DNA of 64,000 nucleotides from SHVO01 sp041905795 (GCA_041905795.1 JAYRKL010000010.1:79217-143216); one strand, 5' to 3'; positions 43,523 to 52,305 are shown, counted from the stretch's first letter. Notes: a model not told the origin generated them from the letters alone. Numbers and translations: made by a program.

Positions 43523-44368
43523 TTAGAACGGCCGGATCATGATCAAAACCGCACCGGCTTTACCATCCTTTCCGGCGCCTATTGCAACAGGTCCGGGACC
43601 GCCGGCGCCGCGTCCCATGAGCACGGAGAACAAGAGCGTTGCATCGCCTCCCGTGGCCGCGCCCGCGATCTGATTGCTACCGCTCTGCCGAATTGAACCG
43701 CCGTTGGGCCAACCGCCTGCAATGTTGTCGGATGTAGCGCTACCGCTAATAATATTAGGCGCAGCTACCTGGGGAGCAAAAACCGCCGTTGCAGCGCTTG
43801 TGCCAGGAATGCCTGGCGTGGCGTAGGTAGAATTAAATCCGGACGCACCGGGCCCCCCGCCGATATAGTCAAGACCTGCTCCGCCATTACCAGGCGCCGC
43901 AGTCGTGTTGCCTCGGGATACTCCGCCACCTCCCCCGAAACCACCGCTACCGCCGTTGCCACCGGATCCGGCGGCATCATTGGTTCCGGCGCCCCCGCTT
44001 CCACCCGCCAAGCTGATGAGTGAGCCAAAGGTGGTGGTGCCCCCCGCGGAGCCGTTGTTCGCCGCCGCCCCTGCCGCGCCGCCCGCTCCGGCAGCGCCAA
44101 TAACGATATCTTGATCGGTTGTGACGGTTAGCTCCGTCAGGGACACGCGGCCACTGCCGCCGCCGCCGCCCATGTTTGTACCGGCCGAGGTTCCAGTATT
44201 CCCGCCGCCACCACCACCACCGATGGCGAGGACAACCAGGGTCAATGGATAGCCCGGGTTCGGATGCTTCCACGTCGTGCTGGACAGGAAATACTGCCAG
44301 CCGGTGCTGTAGCCGTTATAGATCGACGGCGGAACGCCGATCCCTCGGGGCGCGCGGTTGCTTTGCAT
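43523..44368 (-). CDS. Glycine-rich tail fibre/tip protein
   Basis: A 281-residue protein. After a short N-terminal part (MQSNRAPRGIGVPPSIYNGYS), residues about 55-260 are dominated by Gly/Ala/Ser runs with repeated GGGG and GAAGAGG patterns. Such glycine-rich domains occur in phage receptor-binding tips and are thought to form polyglycine-type helices. Start taken as ATG 44366-44368; the longer open frame upstream is the adjacent gene out of phase. Confidence 0.65.
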   Translation of the reverse strand: MQSNRAPRGIGVPPSIYNGYSTGWQYFLSSTTWKHPNPGYPLTLVVLAIGGGGGGGNTGTSAGTNMGGGGGSGRVSLTELTVTTDQDIVIGAAGAGGAAGAAANNGSAGGTTTFGSLISLAGGSGGAGTNDAAGSGGNGGSGGFGGGGGVSRGNTTAAPGNGGAGLDYIGGGPGASGFNSTYATPGIPGTSAATAVFAPQVAAPNIISGSATSDNIAGGWPNGGSIRQSGSNQIAGAATGGDATLLFSVLMGRGAGGPGPVAIGAGKDGKAGAVLIMIRPF

Positions 44369-44370
44369 GG

Positions 44371-44796
44371 TTACGAGTCCGAATTGACCAGAGGGCCGCC
44401 CTGGACGAAGCAGGAGAACGCGTTCGCTTGCGTCGGCGCCGCCCCCAGCGTGTCGCCGGCATTCAGCCGCAGCGGCATGTCGAGGCCGGTATAGAAGGCT
44501 TCGGCGGTTTGCACGGTCGCGGACGGCGTGAACGCGGCCACGGCGACCTGCCCGATCAGCTTCCACGACGCGCCCCCGCCGGCCGACCGATACAGGCGGA
44601 TGAACCCGGCGCTGGTCGTGGCCGTGGCGATGAACTTGATCACTTCCACCAGGCTGCCGTTCACCGCGGCGTTGGCCGTGTAGATGTTGGTGATGGTGCC
44701 GGTGCCGTCCAGATTGGTGTTGGCGGTCGCCGGGATATCGCTGCGGGTGACTTCCGGGTGATGGACATAGATCGGATATTTGTTGGAAACGGTCAT
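44371..44796 (-). CDS. Prophage tail-associated protein
   Basis: A 141-residue beta-rich protein (YVHHPEVTRSDIPATANTNLDGTGTITNIYTANAAVNGSLVEVIKFIATATT). No family was recognised. It ends two bases before the glycine-rich gene and its start overlaps the fibre gene stop by four bases, so all three are co-translated virion genes. Confidence 0.6.
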   Translation of the reverse strand: MTVSNKYPIYVHHPEVTRSDIPATANTNLDGTGTITNIYTANAAVNGSLVEVIKFIATATTSAGFIRLYRSAGGGASWKLIGQVAVAAFTPSATVQTAEAFYTGLDMPLRLNAGDTLGAAPTQANAFSCFVQGGPLVNSDS

Positions 44797-45791
44797 TGCA
44801 GAAGGCCCCAGTTGCTGAAGGTCGTGGACATGAACAGACCCTCGGCCGCGCCGGGGGCGGCGGCGGAGACGCCGCTGATCTGGAATTGCGTGCCGTCATA
44901 GCTCAGCAGCCGCTGGTCGCCGGCAGCGATGTCGCCGCGCTCCAGCGCGATGGCGCCGTTCTTGGTGATCGCCTTGGCGCCAAGCCCGTTGACATTGAGC
45001 GTCGAGGCCGTGGTGTTGGCGTTGGTGAACGTCACCAGGAACACCTGCCCGGCCGCGTAAGCCGTGATCGCCGGACTCGGGGTGACAATGTAGGTATCGA
45101 TGCCCGACGCCGTATAACCCGTGGTGGCGATATCCAGGCTTTCATTGGCGCCCGCATTGATGGTCGATGCCAGCAGGAGCCCGGAGGCGGTGATCTTGTC
45201 GCGCGCGAACCCCCGCGTCGTATCGGCGACATTGTTCAGGAACGTCCCAGCCGTACCAGCAGGAACACTCGCGGCGATGGCCGCCGCCATCTGGGCGACG
45301 GTCACGCCGTCGCCGGCGGCGGTCCCTGCGCTCATCCCCGCGATCTTGCCGGCCACGGTGACGCCGCCCACCACCGTCAGGCCGGCGGGGAACATCGTCG
45401 GCGCCGCGTTGGCGTAATCCACCCCGTCGCAATACAGCAGTGCCCGGTCGCCGTTTTGCAGCGTCACACCGGCGCCGCCCGCGCATTTGATCGTCACCGC
45501 CGCGCCGGCCGCGTTCCACACTCCCAGGAAATGCTGATACCCGGGGAACGTCAGCGCCGCCGCCGCGCTCAACGAACCCGTCAATTTCACGAACGCCGCC
45601 GCGCCGTCGTTGGTGGCCGCGTAGTTGCTCCACGCCACCGTCGCGTCCCCCGTCACCGCCAGCGCCTGATAGCCTTTCGCCGCCCGCTCCAGGGTGGCGA
45701 GCGCGGTGTTGAGATACCCGCCCCACAGGTTGGTGTTTGACCCCACGCTTTGCAGGCGCAGGAGCAGGATGGAACTCGGAGTATCGGTCAT
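44793..45791 (-). CDS. Prophage tail fibre protein
   Basis: A 332-residue protein. The N-terminus (LLLRLQSVGSNTNLWGGYLNTALATLE) is a typical virion-attachment start of short-tail fibres, followed by repetitive beta-sheet segments with many Thr/Asn/Ala. It is the largest of the fibre-region proteins and likely binds the cell surface. The receptor is unknown. Confidence 0.68.
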   Translation of the reverse strand: MTDTPSSILLLRLQSVGSNTNLWGGYLNTALATLERAAKGYQALAVTGDATVAWSNYAATNDGAAAFVKLTGSLSAAAALTFPGYQHFLGVWNAAGAAVTIKCAGGAGVTLQNGDRALLYCDGVDYANAAPTMFPAGLTVVGGVTVAGKIAGMSAGTAAGDGVTVAQMAAAIAASVPAGTAGTFLNNVADTTRGFARDKITASGLLLASTINAGANESLDIATTGYTASGIDTYIVTPSPAITAYAAGQVFLVTFTNANTTASTLNVNGLGAKAITKNGAIALERGDIAAGDQRLLSYDGTQFQISGVSAAAPGAAEGLFMSTTFSNWGLLQ

Positions 45792-45794
45792 CGC

Positions 45795-46061
45795 CTACCT
45801 GCCGCTCCGCTCGATCGCGGTATTGAACGGATCCACGAACCACGCCTCCAGCAGCGCGATGTCCTGTCTATGGGCGCGCGGATCGCCCGCCGCGGCGGCG
45901 ATCTTGTCCTTGAGCTGCGGCGGCGCGTTCACGTTCGGATGCTCGGCGAACCGGCCCACCTCGCGCAGCACCGTTGCCGCGGCGTCCGGGTGATCGGCCG
46001 CCAGCAGCGCCGCCGCCGCCAGGTGCCCGGCGGCGTGATATCTGATGTTCTCTGAGGTCAT
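45795..46061 (-). CDS. Small prophage protein
   Basis: An 88-residue protein (MTSENIRYHAAGHLAAAALLAADH at the N-terminus). The ATG at 46059-46061 overlaps the stop of the upstream gene by four bases. No family recognised. It belongs to the tail-fibre operon by position. Confidence 0.55.
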   Translation of the reverse strand: MTSENIRYHAAGHLAAAALLAADHPDAAATVLREVGRFAEHPNVNAPPQLKDKIAAAAGDPRAHRQDIALLEAWFVDPFNTAIERSGR

Positions 46062-46303
46062 GACACCACCGCCCTGTCCGTACAGCGCCGCCAATTGGTT
46101 CCGTCACTGAACGCCGCCACGTCGCCGCCGCTCTCGTCCGGCACCTTGATCCAGCAATCCTTGAACCGGACCGCGTCGGGCAGGCCGGTTGCGTCATAGG
46201 CCGGCATCCGCACCGGCAACAGGCCGCGGTTCAGGAACGCCGCCTCGATCTGGCGGATCAGGTCCACGCCCCAGGCGGGCGTTCCCGCCGGCGCCCGGAT
46301 CAT
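46058..46303 (-). CDS. Small prophage protein
   Basis: An 81-residue protein if started at ATG 46303 (MIRAPAGTPAWG); ATG 46351 is possible and would add 16 residues. It ends with DGTNWRRC-type residues resembling a virion baseplate/fibre-end domain. No family recognised. Confidence 0.5.
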   Translation of the reverse strand: MIRAPAGTPAWGVDLIRQIEAAFLNRGLLPVRMPAYDATGLPDAVRFKDCWIKVPDESGGDVAAFSDGTNWRRCTDRAVVS

Positions 46304-46405
46304 CGCCCGCTCCCCGCAAAATCCCCCCATAAATCCGAAGGATTCGCGCATTTCCTATCGCCGGCCATCCGGGTAATCTCCCGCCATGCGCGCGCTTCTT
46401 CCGTC

Positions 46406-47755
46406 ATGACACCCGCCGTCTACCTGCCCATCGAGATCAAGGCGCGCGAGCTGCCCTCGCGCCTGGTCATGGCCAGCCGCCTGGTCGAGGCCGGCTTCGC
46501 CGTGGTCATCGGCAACCAGTGGTCCCTCACCGGCAACCTCGCGGCGCTGCCGCCCGGCGTCGTCATGTTCAAGACCGTCAACAAGATCCAGGGCGCCTGG
46601 ATGGCGGCGGCCAAGGCCGCCGGTCACGTCGTCGTCGCCAACGACGAGGAAGTCCTCAATTTCATCGAGCCCACCGGCTACCTGATCTCGTTCAGCGACA
46701 CCGCCGCGGCCCATTGCGACATGTTCTTCGCCCAGAGCACGGCGCACGCCGGCGCCGTCACCGCCGCCTTCCCGGTCCTGGCCGGCAAGACCCAGGTCAC
46801 CGGCAACCCCCGCGTCGATCTCATGACGCCCGAGGACCGCGCCGCCTTCGCCGCGACCGACCCGCGCCTGGAGGCGCTGAAACCCTACATTCTCGTCAAC
46901 ACCAACTACGGTTCCATCAACAGCATCTGGGCCGACGACCAGATGTTCTTCTCCGTCACCGAGAAATCCGGCGCCTTCGATCCCCCCAACGCCGAACAAA
47001 AGATCAAGGCCTTCTGGGACATCATCGCCTGGGAGCGTGAGAACTACGAAGCCATGGTCGCCCTGCTGCGCTGGCTCCTGCCGCGCATTCAAGGTGTGTC
47101 TTTGGTGATCCGTCCCCATCCCATCGAGCGCCCCGACCATTGGGAAACCCTCGTCGCCCAAATTGCGCCCGCCAGAGCGTCCAAGATCGCGGTGATTCCG
47201 CGCTCGAACCCGCATCCATGGCTCATGGGCGCCGAGCTGGTCATCCATACCGGCTGCACCACCGGACTCGAGGCCGCGCTCATGGACCGGCCGACCCTCA
47301 ACCTCCTGCCCGCCGATCATCCCACCGCCGCCGGCCTGGTGAACGAGGTCAACCCCACCTTCCGCACCGTCGAGGGCGCCGCCCGCGCCCTCAAGCAATT
47401 CCTGGCCACCCGCTCCGGCCCGCTCGCGCCGCCGCCGGACGCCGCCGCGGCCGCGTTCCGCCGCCATCTGCCGTCTTACCGCAAGCGCAACGCCGCCCGC
47501 CTGATCACCGGCACCATCGCCGGCCTGCTCACCGCCCGCGGCGCCATGCCGCTCGCCGATGGCAACACTTTCTCCCTCCCCATGCGCGCGCCCTACCGGC
47601 GCCACGCGCTGCAAGCCCTCGCCAAGGACAAATTCTCCGCCACCGAGGACGAAATCGCCGACGGCCTCGACGTCGCCGCCCGCATCACCGGCGCCGCCCG
47701 CCCCTACCGCCTCGCCACCCTCGACGACGGCGTGTTCCTGGTCACTCCCGCCTGA
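46406..47755 (+). CDS. Surface carbohydrate biosynthesis protein (paralogue 2)
   Basis: A 449-residue protein paralogous to the one at 38573-39814, with matched RPHPIERP, PHPWLMGAELVIHTGCTTGLEAAL and LDDGVFLVTPA. The N-terminal half contains FKTVNKIQGAWMAAAKAAGH and VVVANDEE segments that correspond to paralogue 1. GT-B-like folding and transfer or polymerisation of a surface sugar are inferred from the family. It is on the plus strand, opposite to the fibre genes, and is followed 45 bases later by the PhyH-type gene. Confidence 0.72.
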   Translation: MTPAVYLPIEIKARELPSRLVMASRLVEAGFAVVIGNQWSLTGNLAALPPGVVMFKTVNKIQGAWMAAAKAAGHVVVANDEEVLNFIEPTGYLISFSDTAAAHCDMFFAQSTAHAGAVTAAFPVLAGKTQVTGNPRVDLMTPEDRAAFAATDPRLEALKPYILVNTNYGSINSIWADDQMFFSVTEKSGAFDPPNAEQKIKAFWDIIAWERENYEAMVALLRWLLPRIQGVSLVIRPHPIERPDHWETLVAQIAPARASKIAVIPRSNPHPWLMGAELVIHTGCTTGLEAALMDRPTLNLLPADHPTAAGLVNEVNPTFRTVEGAARALKQFLATRSGPLAPPPDAAAAAFRRHLPSYRKRNAARLITGTIAGLLTARGAMPLADGNTFSLPMRAPYRRHALQALAKDKFSATEDEIADGLDVAARITGAARPYRLATLDDGVFLVTPA

Positions 47756-47800
47756 AAACGTCCCGCCCTAAGCCTCCAGGATTGCGCTAAACTCACGGCC

Positions 47801-48832
47801 ATGTCGCTCACACCCGACCAGATCGCGCGGTTCCACCGGGAAGGCTACCTGGTGATCGAGGATGTATTCCCGGCGGCGGAACTCTCCGCCATCCAGGAAG
47901 CCTGCCGCGCCGTGCTCCCCGCCGGCGCGCGCGCCGTCAACATCTTCCAAGTCCCCGCCGTCGCCGGGCTGTGGACCGATCCCCGCCTGGTCGGCATCGC
48001 CCGCGCGCTGCTGGGCGACCCCCTCTCCTATTTCTTCGAGGCGGTGTTCACCCAGAAAGTCTGGGCGGAGGGTGAGCACATCGCCGGCCGCCACATCCAC
48101 CACGACGCCAAGGGCGCGCCGGAGAACCTGTTCAACCGCCTGCACGCCGCCCAGACCGCCACCTATCCCGCCGTCCGCTTCGCGGCCTATTTCCAGGACA
48201 CCGCTCGCCAGAGCGGCGGGCTCAAGGTCTGCCCCGGGTCCCACCTCATCGACAGTTCCGGTTTCGACCAGCGCGCGCTGCACTACGTCAACCTCGCCTC
48301 CACGCCCGGCGATCTGGTGGTGTTCTGTTCGCGCACCTTGCATTCGCCTTATGCCCTGCGTCCCGCCGCCGAGCCCGATCTCGCCCTGCCGCCCTGGGTC
48401 GAGGACAAGGCTTTCGCCCGGATGCCCGCCAAGTTCCTGCCCACGCCCGCCGTGCGCGAAACCATTTTCATCGACTATGTGCGCGAGGACGCCCTCTCCG
48501 ACCTCCTGGTCAAGGGCCGCGCGCTTCACCCCGATAACTTCAAGCCCGGCTTGATCGATTACCTCAACACGGCCGATGTCGTCGCCATGGCCCGCGCCGC
48601 CGGCCTCTCCTTGCGCTTCGACAGCGCCCTGGTCGAACATGCCGCCACCGGCGCGCCCTTGCCCGCCGTCGTCACCGCGCCGCCCTGGCCCCAGGATTGG
48701 AGCCCGGCCTTCCCGCTCCGCGCCGAGCTTGGCGACCGCGATGCCTTGCGCCGGCGCTACGGCGCGTTGCAGACCACCGGCCACGAGAAGCTGCGCGATC
48801 CGCACATGGGCGCGCTGCTGGTCGACCGGTGA
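47801..48832 (+). CDS. Phytanoyl-CoA dioxygenase (PhyH) family protein
   Basis: A 343-residue Fe(II)/2-oxoglutarate dioxygenase. The iron ligands are His100 and Asp102 in RHIHHDAKG and His181 in SRTLHSPYALR, with Arg187 as the likely 2-oxoglutarate ligand. This is the HxD...H motif in the spacing of PhyH proteins. In natural-product and glycan clusters such enzymes hydroxylate or oxidise a precursor; the substrate here is unknown. It lies directly after the surface carbohydrate protein. Confidence 0.78.
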   Translation: MSLTPDQIARFHREGYLVIEDVFPAAELSAIQEACRAVLPAGARAVNIFQVPAVAGLWTDPRLVGIARALLGDPLSYFFEAVFTQKVWAEGEHIAGRHIHHDAKGAPENLFNRLHAAQTATYPAVRFAAYFQDTARQSGGLKVCPGSHLIDSSGFDQRALHYVNLASTPGDLVVFCSRTLHSPYALRPAAEPDLALPPWVEDKAFARMPAKFLPTPAVRETIFIDYVREDALSDLLVKGRALHPDNFKPGLIDYLNTADVVAMARAAGLSLRFDSALVEHAATGAPLPAVVTAPPWPQDWSPAFPLRAELGDRDALRRRYGALQTTGHEKLRDPHMGALLVDR

Positions 48833-48837
48833 TCCGC

Positions 48838-49515
48838 TCAGGCGATCGCCGTCTGTAAATTCGGCATCGCCGGCACTCCGGCCCATCGCACGTTGCGGTC
48901 GTCGCCCATCAGGTCGTTCATCATCAGGTCGTAGTCGGCCTTCCACACCGGCGCCCGCGCGTCGTTCTCCAGCATCAGCGACAGGCGCCACAGCGCGCGG
49001 CTCACATAGATGTCCGGATGCCCGAGCAGCACCCAATTGACCGCCTCCGCCGACAGCGGCGTCAGCGCCTTGTAGTAGATCAGCCGCAGCGGATAGGACC
49101 CGTCCGGAATTGGCCTCAGGCGCGCGGTGCGCGCGCCGGTGATGGTGAATTTCTCCGGTTCGCCCCGCGCCGCCGCCGGATATTGGCGGTAGAGGGTGGT
49201 GGGGTCGACGAACTCCAGCACCTTGACGGCGTCACGCACCAGCAGGAACGCCCGGTGCCCCGCGAAGTCCTCCGGCAGGGCCACGACCTCGCTGCCCGCC
49301 GTACAGGCGAGCGCGTCCGTCAGCGCCTCCATGTCCTTATGCCCGCCCCGCGCCACCAGGTCGCGCTGGATCCCTGCCGTGGCGTCGGAAATGACGCGCT
49401 TGATCATGCCTTCAATCACCGCCGGGCTATAGGCGGTCACATCGTCGAACAGATCGTCCCGGTTGGCCGCATCGCCAATCGCCGCCTCCAGCCTGGCATA
49501 TGTATCGATGGACAT
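48838..49515 (-). CDS. Phage head-tail adaptor protein
   Basis: A 225-residue virion protein. The segment LRLIYYKALTPLSAEAVNWVLLGHPDIYVSRALWRLSLMLEND closely resembles the adaptor proteins of podoviruses that attach to the portal ring. It lies between the capsid and the fibre genes, as in P22-like order. The stop is close to the PhyH gene end (converging). Confidence 0.7.
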   Translation of the reverse strand: MSIDTYARLEAAIGDAANRDDLFDDVTAYSPAVIEGMIKRVISDATAGIQRDLVARGGHKDMEALTDALACTAGSEVVALPEDFAGHRAFLLVRDAVKVLEFVDPTTLYRQYPAAARGEPEKFTITGARTARLRPIPDGSYPLRLIYYKALTPLSAEAVNWVLLGHPDIYVSRALWRLSLMLENDARAPVWKADYDLMMNDLMGDDRNVRWAGVPAMPNLQTAIA

Positions 49516-49542
49516 CGGCGTGCCCTCCCAGCCACAAACGCA

Positions 49543-49693
49543 GAATTAATTGTACCATCAATCGCGAAAGCGATTGATCCACCGGAGGTACGCCCGCGCC
49601 GGCAAAACCGCTGCAACGGCGTACAATTAGAAAGGCTTTGCCCAACTCACGCACGAAGGCCTCTTACCCAATTGTACCTGGTACAATTAATTC
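49543..49693. repeat. Palindromic element with GTACC ends, site 1
   Basis: A 151-bp stretch bounded by a perfect 14-bp inverted repeat (GAATTAATTGTACC at 49543-49556, GGTACAATTAATTC at 49680-49693). It contains a perfect stem atcaatcgc-gaaa-gcgattgat at 49557-49578 and, at its right end, the odd-centre palindrome AATTGTACC-T-GGTACAATT (49670-49688). It lies between the adaptor gene and the gene at 49716. Could be a mobile palindrome or an operator region. Confidence 0.75.
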
Positions 49694-49715
49694 ACCGACG
49701 TTACGCGCAGTCCCC

Positions 49716-50078
49716 TCAAATCTTCCCCGGGACGCACCGGAGCTTGTAGTAGTCCCGGTCGTTCAGGATCGCCCGGAACTTCTTCTCGTCGTAGCCGTGC
49801 CCCGGCTGGAACCCGCACTGGGCCATGATCTGCCGGTGCACCGCGATCGGCAGCGACGCCGCCAGGGTCACATAGTCATCCTTGAACGACCGCTTGGCGC
49901 CGTTCTGCAGCGCCACATTGCGCTCCAGCACCGCTTCCACCAGCGCCCGCGGCTGGTCGTGCCGCACATGGATTTTCCTGGCGGCGCGGTCAAAGGTCAC
50001 GGTCGTCCGCACGCCCAGGGCCGCGTTCCACTTCCGATAGGTGTCGGGCCCGATCCGCCGGAACGTGAGATCCAGCAT
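49716..50078 (-). CDS. Prophage protein of unknown function (120 aa)
   Basis: A 120-residue protein with no signal or membrane segment (TFRRIGPDTYRKWNAALGVRTT, ending YYKLRCVPGKI). It lies in the virion gene run after the capsid gene. No family recognised. Possibly a minor head protein. Confidence 0.55.
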   Translation of the reverse strand: MLDLTFRRIGPDTYRKWNAALGVRTTVTFDRAARKIHVRHDQPRALVEAVLERNVALQNGAKRSFKDDYVTLAASLPIAVHRQIMAQCGFQPGHGYDEKKFRAILNDRDYYKLRCVPGKI

Positions 50079-50079
50079 C

Positions 50080-50271
50080 TCAAGCCTGCGCCACCGTCAT
50101 GCGCCCGGTCGCGATCAATTTGCGCACGCACAGGCCGGCCGCCTTGGCGTCCGGCGCCGCGACCTCGAAGACGATCGGCTTCGGCCCTTTGGCCGGCCCG
50201 GAAATCGTCACCCGGAATAGCTTTTCGCCGCTCTCCCTGGCGAGGGGCCGGGTCATGCGTAAAGTCGGCAT
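50080..50271 (-). CDS. Small prophage protein
   Basis: A 63-residue protein (LFRVTISGPAKGPKPIVFEVAAPDAKAAGLC in the middle). ATG 50269-50271 is taken as the start, with ATG 50256 as an alternative; no good ribosome site is visible for either. It follows the capsid terminator. No family recognised. Confidence 0.5.
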   Translation of the reverse strand: MPTLRMTRPLARESGEKLFRVTISGPAKGPKPIVFEVAAPDAKAAGLCVRKLIATGRMTVAQA

Positions 50272-50280
50272 ATATAAAGT

Positions 50281-50309
50281 GCGGGGCCCGGTTGTTGGCC
50301 GGGCCCCGC
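50281..50309. terminator. Hairpin after major capsid gene
   Basis: A perfect 11-bp GC stem (GCGGGGCCCGG at 50281-50291, CCGGGCCCCGC at 50299-50309) with loop ttgttgg just after the capsid stop. The T-run is weak, so it may be a partial terminator or a processing hairpin that raises capsid mRNA levels. Confidence 0.65.
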
Positions 50310-50314
50310 CTCCC

Positions 50315-51313
50315 TTACGACAGGGCGAACAAGGCGGCATGCGCCTGGGGCGCATCCACCTCGAGGGTGTATTCGGCGATGATCTGGAACTTGTCGGCGT
50401 CGCCGGTCTTGGCCAGCGGCTCCGAGGTCATGCGCCGCAGGTAGGAAAGCCCGGCGTGCCGCGTATCCACCAGGTAGGCGGTGAGGTTCTCGAACGAACT
50501 GTCCGAGGCCATCTGCACGTTCGAGGCCACGTCCAGCTGCCCGAAGTTCGACAGCCATGTGTCCACCGTGCCGATCAGCGCCAGCGGCTTCACTTTATCG
50601 GTATTGTAACGCACCTGCGCTGCGCCCCCGAGGGAGCTTTGCAAGGTCAGGTTCGAGAACGCCGTGCGCTGCGTCGGCGACAGCATGAGCAGATTGGGCT
50701 TGCCGCCGTCAATATGCGCCGCCTGCACCGCCCCATTGAGGACGGTCAGCGACATGGCGCGCACCGTGGTATTGGCCAGGTTCCAGGCGTTGGAGCCGTC
50801 GCCGGTGGCCGCCGTGAAGGCCTGCGCCCCGGTGAAGTCGGTATTGGTGATATAGGCGGCGAAGCCCGCGCATTCGCGCACGGTGGCGGTGCCGCCGACC
50901 TCGTATTTGTTGTTGTCGAGGACGATCACCTCCATGTCGCGGCGCAGCTCGATGGCCTTGAGCATTTCCTGGTTGTCGTATTCGTCCTCGATGCCGGCCA
51001 CGTCCACGGCGCGCATGGTGCCGGTGACGCTGCCGACCTTGCGGCTGATGGCGCAATAATTGTAGATGCGCTGGCGGGCGACCGCCGTGGTCGCCGCCGG
51101 CGTGTCGTCGCCTTCCAGCTGGAAGTTCGCCTTGCTCGGCGCCGTCAGCGGCTGCACCTGCCATTCGTGTTTCACCGCCGTCGCCGGCTTGCCGTTGCCG
51201 ATATTGGAGATGAACGGCGTCTCCTGGGGATCGATCAGCGAGACGATGCTGGTCAGGTCCTCGCGGATCCCGACCGCCTGATAGGTATTCTGGGCTGCGG
51301 CCTGAATGGCCAT
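50315..51313 (-). CDS. Major capsid protein, SU10/DUF5309 type
   Basis: A 332-residue capsid protein. The N-terminal AVGIREDLTSIVSLIDPQETPFISNIGNGKPATAVKHEWQ and the Gly-rich TPTQRTAFSNLTLQ region match the SU10-type major capsid family (DUF5309). GGAG lies 9-12 bases upstream of ATG 51311-51313. No cleaved pro-region is apparent. A hairpin follows the stop. Confidence 0.8.
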   Translation of the reverse strand: MAIQAAAQNTYQAVGIREDLTSIVSLIDPQETPFISNIGNGKPATAVKHEWQVQPLTAPSKANFQLEGDDTPAATTAVARQRIYNYCAISRKVGSVTGTMRAVDVAGIEDEYDNQEMLKAIELRRDMEVIVLDNNKYEVGGTATVRECAGFAAYITNTDFTGAQAFTAATGDGSNAWNLANTTVRAMSLTVLNGAVQAAHIDGGKPNLLMLSPTQRTAFSNLTLQSSLGGAAQVRYNTDKVKPLALIGTVDTWLSNFGQLDVASNVQMASDSSFENLTAYLVDTRHAGLSYLRRMTSEPLAKTGDADKFQIIAEYTLEVDAPQAHAALFALS

Positions 51314-51333
51314 GGTTAAGTCTCCTAAAGGGG

Positions 51334-52305
51334 TTAACCGGCGCGGCCCTTGCCGCGCAAGGTGCGCAGCAGGGCGACGGCGTCGGCGAGGTTGCCGGAA
51401 GATTTCAGCTTGGCGTGCGCGCTGCGCACCGCCGCCTGCCCTTGGGCCTGGCTGGTCTGCTTGGCGCCGGGCCTTACGACCTTGGGCTTGCCGGCGATCA
51501 TGCGCGCCACCTTGTCCTTGCCCGCCTGCAAGGCGTCGTATTTGGCCGCCTTGTCCATCACCCGGATCATCCACGGCCGCACCAGGCCGCGCAGGTCCGC
51601 CGGCTCCGCCCCTTCGTTCAGGGCATAGGCCGTCAGCGCCGCGTAGTCCTTGTCGCGCGCCGCGCGGTCGGACCAGGCGGGGTTATAGGTCTCCGCCAGG
51701 TCCCGGTCCCGCGCCGCTTCTGCGTCCAGCTGGGCGCGCGCCCGCTGGCTGTCGGCGGCGCGCGCCGCATGGGCCAGCAGTTCCAGACGTTCTGTCTGCT
51801 CCGCGAAGCGCGCCAATCCGCGCTCCGGGTCCTCGGCCAGATGCGCCTTCAGCGACTTGGGCCGGGGTGCGTGGTGTTGGAGCGCGCCCATCAGGTGATC
51901 CAGTTCGCGCAGTCTCTGCGACCGTTCGGTCTCATACTGCCGGCGTTCCGCCGCAAGGCTCTGGGTCTTGCGGGTATGGTCGGCCTTCAGCATGAACCCG
52001 TCGCGCACCTCGTCCAGCGACACCTTCACGCCGTTGCCCAGATCGATCATCTCGGGCACGGGCGCGGCGTCCGCGGATGGCGCGCCGCTCGCATCCTCAC
52101 CCTGGGTCCCGTCCCGGTCCTCCGGCGGGTCGTCCACGGCGTCCTCGCTCTCCGGCAAACCGCTCGCCCCTTCGGTGCGCCGCGCATCGCGGGCCTCCGG
52201 GGTGCGCCCTCCATCGAACCGTGTGTCCTCCGCCTGTTGGGCGGCGGCATAGCGTTCCCGCGCCTCGGCCAGGGTGATGGCCTGGGGCGCATTGCTGTCT
52301 GTCAT
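51334..52305 (-). CDS. Phage scaffolding protein
   Basis: A 323-residue protein. The first ~110 residues are acidic and disordered (many Asp, Glu, Pro), followed by a long charged helical region (AERRQYETERSQRLRELDHLM) and a basic C-terminus. That is the standard scaffold layout. It lies just upstream of the capsid gene and would guide procapsid assembly. Confidence 0.72.
   Translation of the reverse strand: MTDSNAPQAITLAEARERYAAAQQAEDTRFDGGRTPEARDARRTEGASGLPESEDAVDDPPEDRDGTQGEDASGAPSADAAPVPEMIDLGNGVKVSLDEVRDGFMLKADHTRKTQSLAAERRQYETERSQRLRELDHLMGALQHHAPRPKSLKAHLAEDPERGLARFAEQTERLELLAHAARAADSQRARAQLDAEAARDRDLAETYNPAWSDRAARDKDYAALTAYALNEGAEPADLRGLVRPWMIRVMDKAAKYDALQAGKDKVARMIAGKPKVVRPGAKQTSQAQGQAAVRSAHAKLKSSGNLADAVALLRTLRGKGRAG

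Noticed and set aside
43860..44240. Possible CRISPR or tandem repeat array in the glycine-rich region
   Set aside because: The repetition is Gly/Ala codon runs within a coding frame, without constant repeat length or spacers.
43523..44899. 458-residue single gene from the long minus-strand frame
   Set aside because: The first part is the 141-residue tail protein gene out of phase. The glycine-rich protein starts at ATG 44368.
50099..51319. 406-residue open frame on the plus strand opposite the capsid gene
   Set aside because: No motif and no ribosome site; the SU10-type capsid is on the minus strand with GGAG upstream.
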